A DNA stretch of 64,000 bases from Branchiostoma floridae (lineage: Eukaryota; Chordata; Leptocardii; Amphioxiformes; Branchiostomatidae), in contig NC_049984.1 in NCBI RefSeq assembly GCF_000003815.2, positions 9,339,805 to 9,403,804 of the forward strand. Direction: 5' to 3'. The notes below the pieces were generated by a model. That model searched no databases and was not told the DNA's origin. It saw only the letters and a program-made list of their open reading frames with translations. Position numbers and translations under genes: made by a program. This document shows, piece after piece, positions 12,429 through 24,739 of this stretch (position 1 is the first letter of the stretch; each line of letters begins with the position of its first letter).

Positions 12429-15400
12429 ATGGGCTGTGGCTCGAGCTCTAACCAACCCTTGGCCACGGAACCACGGCCAGTTCCTAACGGCGAGCCTGTC
12501 CTGTTAAACGTTCACCACAGGGATCCTGGCGATGGTAAGTATTAAGAATTTATTTTCTATATTGATTGATAAGCACAATATACATGTCTTTGTAAATCTC
12601 AGGTATGTCTGCAAATCGAATAGAGCAGTGTATGTTTCCAAAATGATTTATCCTTCCCTATCAAAGACTTTCCGCTTGCTTGCATGCTGTAGGGCACGGA
12701 ATTTGTATGTTTGATTTTATAAAACATTATACATTTCTGTTCTACAATATGACGTCGTGTAGTAACCACACCAGGTGTTCGAATCGAATCGTTTTACTTG
12801 ATCATGACGAAAATTTCACACACCACAATTGTAACTATCGCCTAGGAAACTATCTAGATACAATGGTGTCAAACTAGGTCATACGATCATAACAGATGAT
12901 CAAAGTAAATATTTCGACACATTGCACCCTGACCGGTGATAGCATAGGTCTAGGGAATGCTGTGGTTAGCTTAGAAAATGTATAAAACACGTTATTAGAT
13001 GTCAACTACGAACTACAGTTCTTCATGGTATTTCGATACCACTTGTGAGTGTTCTTTTTGGTATAAACATTTTATGCAACGTGCGGCGGAATTAAACCAC
13101 CCCACCTGTAGTGAGTACTAGGTCATAGGTATGTGTGCACAGGGCAGAATTCTTTGTCTCGAATGGTTTAGGTAGCAACATTATCCAGACCCTAGTGCTG
13201 CCACGGAAAGGCGACCGGTATCATCCGATACGGAGATCTAAAGACTCACTTACCTTTGACTAAATATGTAAACAGTCGACTGAATCGGACCGCCACAAAA
13301 CGGACAAAACCTTGGACTGTAACAAACACCGTGTTGATAACTGTCTCATGGTGACGCCGTACAAACTTTGGCAATCTTTGTCTACTCTGGCTCTTCGCTA
13401 TCGGCAAAACAGGGCACAGCAAATGACACAGGCAGTAATAGAACCTTAACAATATTTCCTCAAATGAAGGAGTTTTCACAATATGGACAAAACTGATTCG
13501 CTCTTGTTGTGCTAGTTTGTAATACATGTTTTGTATTTCATTTTATAGAATAATGCGTGGCAGTTAAAGGGGCTGGTACGCTCCTGTCATTGATGGGCAA
13601 AATACAATGCACATGTTTTGATAGACATTATAATAACACTGAGATAACTAGTTAACTGCACCCGAGAATCACGTTTTTACGCAGGTGTCCTTTGGTCGGT
13701 CGTCCACTAAACTATGGATAGGTATTCAATAGTATAAGTCTTGAAAAAGAGCATAAGAACGTTGCTAGCAACAACAGAAATGAGTTATACCAAAGAAAGA
13801 AAGACGTCCCACGTTTCCTTAACATTACCTTCTTAAGTTCCTACAGTGGCTGCAATAGCGCTTTGCTTTATCCCAACTTACAGGTGGGCAAAGCACTTGT
13901 AGCCTCGGAGAAAATGTCTTAGGTATATAGATTGAACACTATGGTATGGTGAAGAACATAATGACCACACAATAACCAGAGTACCTCTAGCGCGTTTTTA
14001 TGCAAAAATCTAGCTGGAACAGCAGCTAAATTGGTAACGTGAATCATGTAGTCATATGGTCAGGAATGACAGATGTGCTGGAAAATTTCCAGAGAAGGAT
14101 CGTGCGAGTTCATGTAGAAGTCAATGAAAATTACTCTTGTGAATAGAATTGAGTGATTTAAAATAGCTACATCCACTGTTTATTGTACTTTCAATGAAAA
14201 TGTCTCTGTTCTAGAATGTCAATATACCTGTACATGTTGATATTTTGAACGTATGACGACTGCTGATATGGGTATCCATCTGTAGGTGCCTCTGAAGTGC
14301 CGTCTGTGCCCGCTGTAGTCGAGCCTGTTGTACAGAAGACAGTGACAGCCCCCAACCCTCAGGTCGCGGACCGCTGCCGGGTCACCATCCTCCACTTCAA
14401 TGACGTGTACAACATCGAGGAGCGGCCCAACACCGAGCCTGTGGGCGGGGCCGCCAGGTTCGCCACCGCCATGGGGAAATATCGGGACCAGAACCCGCTG
14501 GTCTTCTTCTCAGGCGACTGCCTCAATCCTTCCATGAGTAAGTGTGTGTCAATAACTTGGCCGCCTGGTCGAATAGTAATAGGGGACTTTGGCCAAGTTA
14601 GGAATAAAAACCGCTAGTAGGAGTTATTGGCCTAGGAGTGTTGGTGGCCTGGTTGTGACTGAGGAAATAACTCCTCTGGCCGGCCGACTCCCCTATATTG
14701 ACTCTAGTTGTCTAATTTCTACTATTAGACCACCGATCCGCGGAGCCTGGTAGAGGCTATCAATTACTATCAATGATACTAGATTGTCTTGAAATGGGAC
14801 ATTTGTGTGTTTGTGTTTCCACATGACTTAACCGTATTTCTGTTGTTCACAGTGAGCAGTATCACGAAAGGCAAACAGATGGTCCCTATCTTAAACTCGC
14901 TCAAGGTGAAGGCTGCCGTGTACGGGAATCACGACTTCGGTGAGTCAGGTTATGTCGCTTGTCCCACCTTAGGCTAACGTAACATTTCCACGAAAGGGCC
15001 GACCGGGAAATTTTGTAAAAAAATTCGATATAAAAGACAACAAAAAAACACAGATCGGACCAAAATTAATTCAACAGCATATATTTTGTATGTACTTTAA
15101 TTTTTCGTTTCCACAAACAGCATGGCCGGGTCCAGGGTAGGAAATGTGACGTAGGCCTAAAAGGTTTGTGTGAAATATAGAAAAATCATGAAAATCGATG
15201 CAATATTATGGTAGACACTTGAACATTGCGTACAAAAGAAGGACGTGCTTACGAGTACCACTAAGTGTTTATCTGTATTCTAACCCAGACTTTGGAGTTG
15301 ACGAGCTGGAAGACGTCACCATGGAGACGAAGTTCCCCTGGCTGATGAGTAACGTGATTGACACATTGACAGACAAGCCGCTGGCGGATGGGCTGGAAAA

Positions 15401-18400
15401 AACTGTCATCACCTGGGGTACCAAAAAGGTATGATACACGATTTGAGCTTATGGGATTTACGGAATACTCACCGAGTGGGGGTAGGAGGATTTTGTCAGG
15501 GCGACACCCCGTCCCTTTGCGTCATTGGGCACTCAAATAGTGCCAGGTATTTCACTGACTACCACACGCTGGAGGGCAACTTGTAATAGTGCGTTCGGAC
15601 CTGTTTTGCTTCACTCTGAGATAAATTCAAATAAACTAATCAACAAATAAGAACTTTGAATGATGGATTCTGTTTTTGTAGGATGAGGTAATTGTCGACC
15701 TAACGATTGAAAAAAATTACGATTATCCGAAGAGGCTCGGTGGGCGTCATTTCGCCGTCTGGGAAAAGTGCTTTCCCGAAAGCCGGGGGCATGGTGAATA
15801 TCGAACCGGGGACCTCTAGGTTTAGAACCCAACTCTCTACCAGTTACGCCACACATGACGCCACTAACGGTTGCAAAGATCACCAGAACACCGCTGTACA
15901 CTGGAGAAATTATCTGTAACAGATGTTTCTGGCATCATCCCTACACAGTTCTCCCTCTCGATGCGTTCATACTCTTCACACAGTCACATACACAATGAAA
16001 CACCAACACAAGTGTTAGGATGGGCGCGAGTGCGTGGTTGCAAAAAATTACCAGAACACCGCTGTACATGGGAGAAATTATCTGTAACAGGTGTTTCTCT
16101 CCTTCACAGATTGGCCTTATCGGTCTAGTAGAGGAGGAGTGGTTGGTTACCCTGGCAACGGTGGACAAGGACGACCTGAAGTATCTGGACTATGTGGAAG
16201 AGGGGAGAAGACTGGCGAAGGAACTCAAGGAAGAGGTACGATTCGGTGGATGGTGATATTTTCACTTTTAGTATTTCTTACATTTAAGACAATAAGCCCA
16301 CGGCTACACAAACCACGAACAACCATTTAAGTAGTGTAAAAAAAATGAAGAAATCAATCTTTCAGTAACTGGAATTGATCACGAAAAAATCACCGTTTCT
16401 GTGGTCAAAAGGCGGTTTTGGTATGCCCTTGACACAATATCAAAAAGGGGTGGGTTTAACAGTAAGTGAAGCATATGAATACAGTTCTGTGTGACAACAC
16501 ATGACAATGTCCTCTCTTTCTCTGTCCCCGACCTACAGGGCGTTGACCTGGTTATCGCGCTGACGCACATGAGATGGCCGAATGACGTCAGACTGGCGGA
16601 GCAGGTGGAAGAAATTGATTTGATCCTAGGCGGACACGACCACGACTATGACGTCAAAAAGGTGTGATTACATAATTTTTTAAAGGGTTTTCTTGTCTGA
16701 GTCAATTAGGTACAACATACATTGCCAGGTTTTTACTCAACATACTCCAAACGGTTCACATTTGTTGATAATAGCACCAGAGACGTAAAGTCATTGAATC
16801 TGCCCAATCTATCTGAGAGCAATCAAGTATATACGAATCATGTCAATATATAACATATAACAAACAAAGACGGAAGAGGAAAAAAAACTTATGTGTATCT
16901 TATGTCAGTCAAGCAAGATCTTAACAATCCTAAGTCTTGTCGCAAGCTATTTCCAATGACATAAATTGTTTGATAGGTGATGTTCTCAAAATCTTGAAAA
17001 TAATTCTGCTTGTCTGTCCAACCAACAGGTTAACGGGAAATACATCGTGAAGAGCGGGACTGAGTTCCGGAACTTCACCAAGGTAGAGGTGGATTTCATA
17101 GGTCCAAAGTACGAGATCAGCACCATGAAAATAGAGGTCACCAGCGCGTATCGGGAGGACGTGGAGATGAAGAAAATTGTGGAGGAGTTCACAAGTAAGT
17201 ATGACTGTCTGGAACAAGAGTTATCTGATGTGGGATACTAACTGATCGTGAATCGTTTTGCCTTTCTGAAGAGATGATATGGCAAAAAAGGAATCGAATG
17301 CTATTTCTAGTCGTACGTTATGCCCTTGTAGGTTATAGGACCGAGCTTTGCAGAAACCCCAGGGGTTGTAGCAGTTTCACCCCAATTGCGGCATCTCAAA
17401 TACAGCTAGCTTATTATTCATACCTTAAGTATTTCAAATAGCAATCTACAGTATTCATGGTAAAACTAGTAATAGCAATCCGTTAGCTACAATAAAGAAT
17501 GAGTAAATACATTAGCCATTTGGCTTCATTTTCTTTTCTGAAAAGGTTTGATGTCTGACAAGACAGCCACTACCCTGGGGAGGATAGAATCGGAGCTGGA
17601 CGGGAGATTTGCCACCGTCAGAACTCAGGAGAGCGCTCTTGGTAAGTCAAATGACAAGAGTGTTTCAGTACCAAGGACAGACATGCTTGTCATCCCTTAG
17701 TGTCAGGAATCAGTACCAAGGACAGGAATATTGGTTGTCCTTTAGAATCAGTGCCAAGGACAGGAATCTAGGTCAATCTTTAGAATCATTGTCAATGACA
17801 GGTGTCACGGTGGCCGACTCACAGTTATAGGGTCGTAAGTAAGGATGAAGCAGAGACACTGACGTTGCGATGAGGTGTACTTTATTCCCAGATCCTCTCT
17901 CCCTGACCTACTCCTTCTCGGGTCTCTCTCGACTGAGCTCGCCTAACGCGGCTATCTCCCGGACCTCGTGTCGTACATCTGGTCCTTATTATAGTACATG
18001 TGGTCCTTATTATGAGTCACGAAGTCGCCTCGTGACACCTCACCCCATTTTCTTTTTTACAATGTCCACATTGTATACAGACGGCTGGCGATATAACAAT
18101 ATGCGGTACTACTACGCTTTGAACAACAACAACAGGGAGGCTTAATCCCTACACGTACTGATATAGCAACTAAAACGTTGTGATACACTCCGAATGTTAT
18201 TTTTACAGAGATAAAAGCTACTAACATGGAAGTCAAGTTTTGAGAGATAAAAGCTACTAACAAGTCAAGTTAACAAGGTATCTACGGAGGTGAACAAAAT
18301 CTTTCCGACATTGCATCACAACTGGCACAATACAAGACAGGAACAGTGTGCTACTTTAGCCTAACAAAACATCTGTCAGTCCGTCCTTCATGGTGTTTGT

Positions 18401-21400
18401 TTAAGAATAATTAATCAAAACTTCTGAGTCCGACAACACGTGCCCCATGATGTCCTGCTCCCTCCCTCTCGTCGGCGGATGGCTTGCGCACTGCAACAGG
18501 AACCGGCAGAAACTCTGTCCGTCGGGAAGGGGCGTGTTGTCCAGAGGCCTCTCGGCTGGGCGCTCTCCGACGTCGGACCCTCGCGACGTCGGACCCTCGG
18601 GGCTTCGTTGTCTGTCCGGCTGGCCTGTCGAATCTCGCCTGAAGAGGTGGGTGGGTTAGGACAACACATGCAACCATCGACAACCGCACATATATTTCCT
18701 CTCGCCTCTACCTATCGTCTCTCTCTCTTTCTCTCCTTCTCTACAGACCAACATCCTATGACGCAACCACAAAAACGATGTCTCCTGAACCAAATCTACA
18801 GTAACCACTTGATCTACGGTAAACTATCTATGTACATTATTCTACCCCGGGGAGCCCGTAGCTTATATCTGCCGCTGCTGGCCTTCGTGTGCCCGGATTT
18901 GTCCCGCTATCCGGTAGAACCCGCCGATGTATGGCTTTCCTGGGCACACTAGAGCTTCAGCCCCTCCCCCCACTAACTATCAGTCCCGCCCCAGCAAATT
19001 AACACGTAACCGCGAAACGTATCGGGGCGTGATGTTGTACACTTCCGCATAACGCACGGGTGGGACTCCGAGATTCGCTCGCTGTGACCTTCTGACCTGT
19101 ACCTCCGGTTGCGCAACGGGCCCTGCGGCAGGCCTTGGGAAGAACAACAAGCCGTCGAGAAGTTCATCTGCTTCGTCGGCGTCTTCAGATGCCGTCTCGC
19201 TGTCGTCTTGTGATGCAGGCCGTTCGGGTTGCGGCATGTCAACACGTGGTCCGGCTCTCGCTCGTGCTGGCGGTCGCCCTGGAAACGGCGACGGGATGAG
19301 CATGTTTCTATGTAGTGTCCGCTCGGGACCGCGGCCTCGCTCTGGCTTAATGACCAATACAGGAATGTCCGGATCAGGCTGTGACACTACAATGTACGGG
19401 GTCGCCTCGAGTCTGTCCTGAATCTTATGTCTCCCCCGCAAGCGTTTGTTGCGCACTAGTACCCGTTGTCCCGGTAGCAACGGACAGTTCTGTTCCTTCC
19501 GTTGATGAAGGCGTTTATCCTTCAATCTCGCCCTCTCCATCCGATCTGTAGCCCTGCCGTAGGCGTATTGGAAGCGTCGCCAGTGTTGCCGAACCCAGTC
19601 GTCAGTACAGCCGTCAGTTGCAAGGTCGTCGTTTTCCTCCTCGGTTCCCATGGCAACATCAGCTGGCAGTCTCGGATGCCGCCCAAACAGCAGATAGAAG
19701 GGAGAATAACCTGTGGACTCCTGTTCCGTACAATTGTACGCGTGTACCAATTCAGCCAAGTAGTCTGGCCATCTTCTCTTCTTGTCCTTCTCCAACGTTC
19801 CTAACATATTTAACAGGGTTTTGTTGTAGCGCTCGCACAATCCATTTCCTTCCGGATGATACGAAGTTGTATTGCTTTTAAGAGCCCCGTACATTCTACA
19901 AAGCTCCTGCATTGTGTTAGACATGAAGTTGGCACCCTTGTCGGAATGGATTCGGTGAGGGAATCCGTAATGAACCACGAAATGGGTCCAGAAAGCCTTC
20001 GCTGTGGTTTCCGCCGACTGATTCCGTGTTGCCACGGCAACCGCATACTTCGTGTAATGGTCAATAATGACCAATATGTACTCGTACCCTGTGGAAGACT
20101 TATCGACTGTCAGATAATCCATCGCTACCATCTCTAGGGGGTATGTTGTTTTAATGGGGACGAGCGGGGCGGGCACTGCCTTCGCCGGGGTCTTGCGTAA
20201 CACGCACCTCTTACATGTTTTCACCCAGACCGCAATGTCTGCTTGCATGCCCGGCCAGTAGAACCGCCGTTCCATCAGCTGTTGAATGCGGGTTATGCCT
20301 AAGTGTCCGGCATCAGTATGTAGGTGCTGGAACATTTGCTTGCGCAATTCTGGGGGAAGTACAAGCTGTGCCTTAAGTCGTCCGTCACTGGCGTCTATAT
20401 GTGTACGCACCAACACACCACCCTGCAACTCCAGTCTGTCAAACTGATTAAGGATACGGAGAGTGTCTGCTGTCTCCTCCTTACGCTCATGTTGGTCAGG
20501 TCGACGCTTGCGGGCGACGTATTTCATGACTCGGCTAATGGTGGGATCTTCCCGCTGCAGCTGACCAACACCGGATGTTGTCTGTAAGGGCACCTTCTCT
20601 CGCTCATCTGGCCGAATGACGTCATCCTCGTCAGGCCTTTGCCACTGCCGAAGCTGATCGACCACACCCGGTTTTGTCGGCGAGACGTACCACTGACAAG
20701 CCGCCTTAACAACCTCCGGCTCTACTGTGAGTCGCGAGAGGGCATCTGCATTGACGTTGACCCGCCCTGGTCTGTACTTAATTTGGAAATCGAACGCCGC
20801 CATTTGCGCCACCCATCGTTGCTCGACAGCTCCGAGTTTGGCATTGTGCAGGCATGTTGGCTATCCTTTAGAATCAAGAATCAGTACCAAGGACAGGAAT
20901 TTGGGCTATCCTTCAGTATCAGTGATCAGTAGTAAGGACAGGAATGTAAGTAATTCTTCAGCGTTAGTAATCAGTACCAAGGACAAGACTGTTAGTTACC
21001 ATTTGCTATCAGCTACGTAAGTTGGTCGCTAGTGATCCCAGCCAGGACAACTACAACGTTCATCTTTGACCATGTAGGAAACTTCCTGACGGACGTGATG
21101 GTAGCCGCCACCCAGGCTGACCTGGCCATCCTGAACTCGGGCACTCTCCGGTCCGACTCCGTCCATTCTGCCGGGGACTTCACCATCAAGGACCTACTGA
21201 CCATCCTGCCACTCATCGACCCCCTGGTGGTCCTGGAGGCTACAGGTAGGAACACAGAAAGACATTTTGCTCTGTAGTTTCCTCTGCAATATAAATCGTT
21301 CGATAAAAGGGGAAAAGTCACAAGTGAGAGTAACATTTACAGATGATTTTCATAGCAGGCGCAAGAAGGTAAGATCATTTGGTTGTACCAATGAGACATA

Positions 21401-24400
21401 GATGATCACATTTGATAATTCAAGCCATTTTTCTCGTCATCCATCAGGTACTCAGATCATACAGGCTCTGGAGAACGGAGTGAGTCAGTACCCTAAAACT
21501 GAGGGCAGGTTCCCGCAGGTGTCGGGAATCATGTTCGGGTTCGACCCTGAGGGACCGCCGGGCAGCAGGGTGGACCCCAACTCCGTCAAGGTCGACGGGG
21601 AGTACCTGGTGCCTGAGAAGGTGACTGTCGAAATCTCTCCTAGATCCTGTGTAACAGGCAAATTGATAGTTGGCAAATGTGTAAATATTCCCGATTCTGC
21701 ACGACATTGTGTTTTGAATGACACATTTTTCTGAATGTACAATGTTCTTGATCCACATGCATTTCTGATGTTTTGCATCATCATTCCGTATTATATTCCT
21801 TGAAGACAAATGACACTAAAACATTTTTGTCCCCTTCTCAATCCAGGTGTACAGAGTATGTACCAAAGCCTACATAGCACGTGGTAAAGACGGATACGAC
21901 GTGTTCAAGGACTGCAAGCCACTGGTATGGTTTCTGCTTTTCAAACATCTATTTCACAAGTGTGGTCTATATACCTATACATCAACGTAGGATAAACGTA
22001 GATCTCTGTCGTATCATGCATCACCATATCAATCTTTGTGCTTGAAGTGTACACACATTTGCTTGTAATGTACACACATGTACAAACTAGGGAGAATGGT
22101 AGCCTCATACAAGATGACTACTTTCGACTCAGGACAACTGGTATTTTTCCCGACAAATGATTCCAAAATCTGTACCCGTATTGCTGACATACCTAAGAGG
22201 CAAGATGCGATTGAGACACGACCAAGTCTATATATATGATGACTAATTGAGTCATTTTGCTTTTGTGGCAGACGGACCCAGATGAGGGCCCGATCCTGTC
22301 CACTGTGATCCAGAACCACTTCACTGCTGTGGACATTGTCAAGGGTCTGAAACCCTGCAGATCCGGACATCATCAGAGTCTCATCCACGTGGCCAGCGTA
22401 GCTAAGTAAGTATTATTACAACAATAACAATTCATTTCAGTGCCATTGAGCATGATACAAGTACTTACAACTACATTTAAAGAATATGCGAACATAATGT
22501 AATTGATCATGTCTTGTCTGTTTTCATTAATACAGAAAAAATAGCGTTGAGGTGCTGAATAAAAGCAGCATCAGAAGCTTGCAGTCCCTTTTCACCAGCA
22601 TCGCCCCAAAAGTAGAGGGCAGGATCATCCAAGTCAACGAGGAGGTACGGCTGCCCCAATATCATGAATGTTTGTGTTTCTGCCATGGCCAGTTCATTCT
22701 AGTGACGCTGAAAAAGAGTGAAGGGTGTCACTCAAAACGTCCGTTTTTATCCAGTTGTAGAGATTGAGTTGTATTTGAATATTGTTTACCTGAGTGTCTC
22801 ACCTCACCTCACCTTGGTGTCTATAACTTCATAAATGTTTGTGCTTTTCATTAGTTAGTCCTTTGTACATAATAAAACATTTGATACCCCAATGATTACA
22901 GAAAATTCAGTAGCATGAAGTTTTTTTTATTCTAATCATTTCTAGATGAAAACGAAGAATGCTGCAGAGAGGAAGACGTTTGAAGCCGACGAGAATGTCC
23001 AGACAGAAGCTGCCAATCCTCCAGAACCGACTCCTGGTCCTCCTGTCATCAAACTAGAGAACGAAACCCAGGAGAACGAAACCCAGGGAGAAACATCCAC
23101 AGAAACGTCTTCGGATGCAAAGAAAGAAACACCTTCTGCCGGTGAGGAAGCTGCTCCATCCACTGATGGTGGGAAAGAAGTGTCAGAAGACCAACAGCCA
23201 GCTGAAAGTCAACAAAAGGAATCAGGAGAAGGAAAAGACGCCGAAAAGGAAGGAGAGAAAAAGGAAGTCCCCGGCTCATCGACAGAAGGTGAGGCAGTTA
23301 AAGAAAACAAAGAAGTGGGTCCCGATGATATTGTTGCTAAGGAGCAAGGCATAGCCCTCGAACAAACGACTGAAGAGAAACAAGAAAACAACAAAGCAGC
23401 AGACGATGCTACAAAAAGCGAGCAAACTGCTCCAGACGAAAAGGCTTCCGATGCCAAACCTTCTGAGGAGCAACAGGGTAAAGAGAACAACGAGAAGCCA
23501 ACCGAAGGTGCATCGGAGGCTGGAGATACGGGAAAGATAGAAGAACCCGCAAAAGCAGACGAAGCTGCTGAAAAGGAACCTGCAAAAGAAGAAGGCGCTG
23601 CTAAAACAGAGACAACACAGGCAGAGGACGCCGCCACAACGGACGAACCCGCAAAAACAGAAGAAGCTGCTAAGACAGAAGAACCAAAAACAGAAGAAGC
23701 TGCTAAGACGGAAGAAACTGCACCAGTTGAAGAACCTGCTAAGACGGAAGAAGCCTCACAAGAAAAGGAGGCTGTTGAGACAAAAGAACCTACAGAAACA
23801 GAAGAACCTGCGCAAACAGAAGAACCGACAAAAGCAGAAGAACCGACAAAAGCAGAAGAACCGACAAAAGCAGAAGAACCGACAAAAACAGAAGAACCGA
23901 CAAAAACAGAAGAACCAACAAAAACAGACGCTCCGACAAAAACAGAAGATGCTGCTAAGTCGGAAGAACCAGCAGGGCAGGAAGCCGCCGAGGGTGAACC
24001 TGTCAAAACGGGGGACGCTGCTACGACAGAGGAACCCGCCAAAACGGGGGACGCTGCTACGACAGAGGAACCCGCCAAAACGGGGGACGCTGCTACGACA
24101 GAGGAACCTGCCAAAACGGAGGACGCTGCTACGACAGAGGAACCCGCCAAAACGGAGGACGCTGCTAACACTGAAGAGCCTGCAAAAACTGAGGACACTG
24201 TAAGCAAAGAAGACCCCGTAAAAACAGAAGACACAGCGAAGACTGAAGAACCTGTAAAGGCTGAGGATGGAACAAAGGCAGAGGAACCAGGACAAGCGGA
24301 GGCTGATGCCAAAACTGCAGAGGCTGCAAAAGCCGAAGATGCTGCTAAGGTAGATGAAGCAACAAAAACTGACGAAAACGCAGAGGTCACCAAACCAGAA

Positions 24401-24739
24401 GATCCGGTAAAGGTGGAAGAAAACACCGAAGCTGACAAGCCAAAGGAGGAGGAGAAAACATCGGAACCAACGGAGGCCAAAGCAGAGGATACAGCCAATC
24501 CTGAAGACACTGCAGCTACTAAGACTGAAAACGAGAACAGTCAATCTCAGGAAAATGATAAATCAGGTGAAAATGCAACGAGCGAGGACAAGGCAAAAGA
24601 GGACGTGTCTTCAGACAAGAAAGAAGCTGAAACACAAGAAGGCACAGCGTCCTCCGCCGGCACTGATGCCAAATCAGATAGTGCTGCAGCTGAACCAGCG
24701 GCCGCATCAGAAACTGCAGCACCGAATGAGAGCTCCTAG
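12429..24739 (+). CDS. Acylated 5'-nucleotidase-like metallophosphoesterase with long KTE-rich tail
   Basis: Fourteen exons: 12429-12534, 14286-14537, 14853-14939, 15289-15428, 16110-16235, 16539-16661, 17029-17194, 17546-17641, 21078-21245, 21448-21620, 21847-21924, 22272-22405, 22536-22644 and 22946-24739. All phases agree; product 1183 residues. Residues ~67-280 form a calcineurin-like phosphoesterase with metal-site motifs NDVY (75-77), SGDC (D113), GNHD (N145/H146), LTH (H247) and GGHDH (H270, H272). Residues ~340-585 match the 5'-nucleotidase C-terminal domain (ESALGNFLTD, NSGTLRSD). The family hydrolyses nucleotide or related phosphates; the substrate here is unknown. The start MGCGSSS fits N-myristoylation at Gly2 and palmitoylation at Cys3, so the protein is probably cytosolic-face membrane bound rather than secreted. 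Residues 587-1183 are one low-complexity exon. The Tyr at 77 replaces the usual His metal ligand. Confidence 0.88.
14560..14730. repeat. Possible fold-back element, intron 2 of nucleotidase gene
   Basis: Imperfect inverted arms are seen: AATAGGGGACTTTGGCC against GGCCGACTCCCCTAT, and inner GGAGTTATTGGC against AAATAACTCC. Boundaries are uncertain. Confidence 0.4.
14971..15158. mobile_element. MITE, family with TIR GGCTAACGTAACATTTCC, copy 1
   Basis: The left end GGCTAACGTAACATTTCC is the inverted counterpart of the right end GGAAATGTGACGTAGGCC. The flanks carry TTA/TAA-type triplets. A second copy with the same ends lies at 49800-50001. It sits in intron 3 of the nucleotidase gene. Confidence 0.75.
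15720..15862 (-). mobile_element. tRNA-derived SINE-like unit
   Basis: The minus strand shows a polymerase III A-box-like TGGCGTAACTGGTAGAG, an anticodon-loop-like TTCTAAA (Arg-UCU type) and a B-box-like GGTTCGATATT at tRNA spacing. The T-stem and acceptor stem do not pair properly, so this is not a functional tRNA. The following sequence is a candidate SINE body. Located in intron 4 of the nucleotidase gene. Confidence 0.55.
15868..16098 (+). repeat. Tandem duplication next to an acceptor site
   Basis: A ~63-bp segment containing CCAGAACACCGCTGTACA and GAGAAATTATCTGTAACAG occurs at 15868-15930 and 16034-16097. The second copy runs straight into the intron-4 acceptor (AG 16108-16109). Confidence 0.8.
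17655..17800 (+). repeat. Minisatellite, left part
   Basis: Three to four imperfect ~40-bp units share CAGTACCAAGGACAGGAAT and CCTTTAGAATCA. The same array resumes at 20855-21000, on the other side of the LTR element. Confidence 0.8.
17803..18959 (-). mobile_element. Candidate 3' LTR of a Ty3/Gypsy-type element
   Basis: Read on the minus strand, the unit starts TGAAGCTC just after a purine-rich tract (complement of GCCCCTCCCCCCAC, 18959-18972) and ends CCGTGACA, giving TG...CA ends. It contains a TATAAG box (plus-strand 18862-18867) and an AATAAA (17881-17886) in the right order for U3-R-U5. No second LTR is visible, so the boundaries rest on these signals only. Confidence 0.5.
18980..20855 (-). 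pseudogene. Truncated Ty3/Gypsy pol: RNase H end plus integrase
   Basis: A 610-codon open frame (20812 to 18980), readable upstream in frame to about 20855. It begins inside the RNase H domain (EQRWVAQ, IKYRPGR, NADALSR). It continues through an H2C2 zinc-binding module and an integrase core with catalytic D, D-35-E (MDYLTVD, HSDKGANF, GLCERYNKTL), and ends in a proline/arginine-rich tail. Gag, protease, reverse transcriptase and the 5' LTR are absent, because the frame is cut by minisatellite sequence. It lies antisense in intron 8 of the nucleotidase gene. The frame itself has no stops, so the insertion is fairly young. Retrotransposon assignment is firm; it cannot be autonomous. Confidence 0.9.
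20855..21000 (+). repeat. Minisatellite, right part
   Basis: Units with CAGTACCAAGGACAGGAAT continue the array of 17655-17800. Confidence 0.8.
22946..24739 (+). repeat. Repetitive Lys/Thr/Glu/Pro/Ala tail exon
   Basis: This last exon encodes a disordered, highly charged tail. At 23812-23945 an 18-bp unit encodes EEPTKA or EEPTKT several times. At about 24004-24183 five 36-bp units encode KT(G/E)DAATTEEPA. The rest is looser KTEE/PAKTE repeats ending AAPNESS. It has no Cys, Trp or hydrophobic core. Confidence 0.85.

Noticed and set aside
13246-13527. 93-codon minus frame ending in a strong AAAG|GTAAGT-like donor in nucleotidase intron 1
   Set aside because: No second exon or family similarity found; kept only as a note.
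15795-15868. Functional tRNA-Arg(UCU) gene
   Set aside because: A and B boxes are present but the T-stem and acceptor stem do not pair; a SINE-type derivative is more likely.
18415-18952. Frames of 84-170 codons on both strands below the integrase
   Set aside because: They fall inside the candidate LTR (TATA and poly(A) signals in order) and resemble no protein.
23209-24544. Long open frames on the minus strand (433 and 262 codons) opposite the nucleotidase tail
   Set aside because: They arise because the tail repeat lacks stops on the other strand; composition is only a mirror of the KTE/EPA repeat, and the plus frame joins in phase to the upstream exons.
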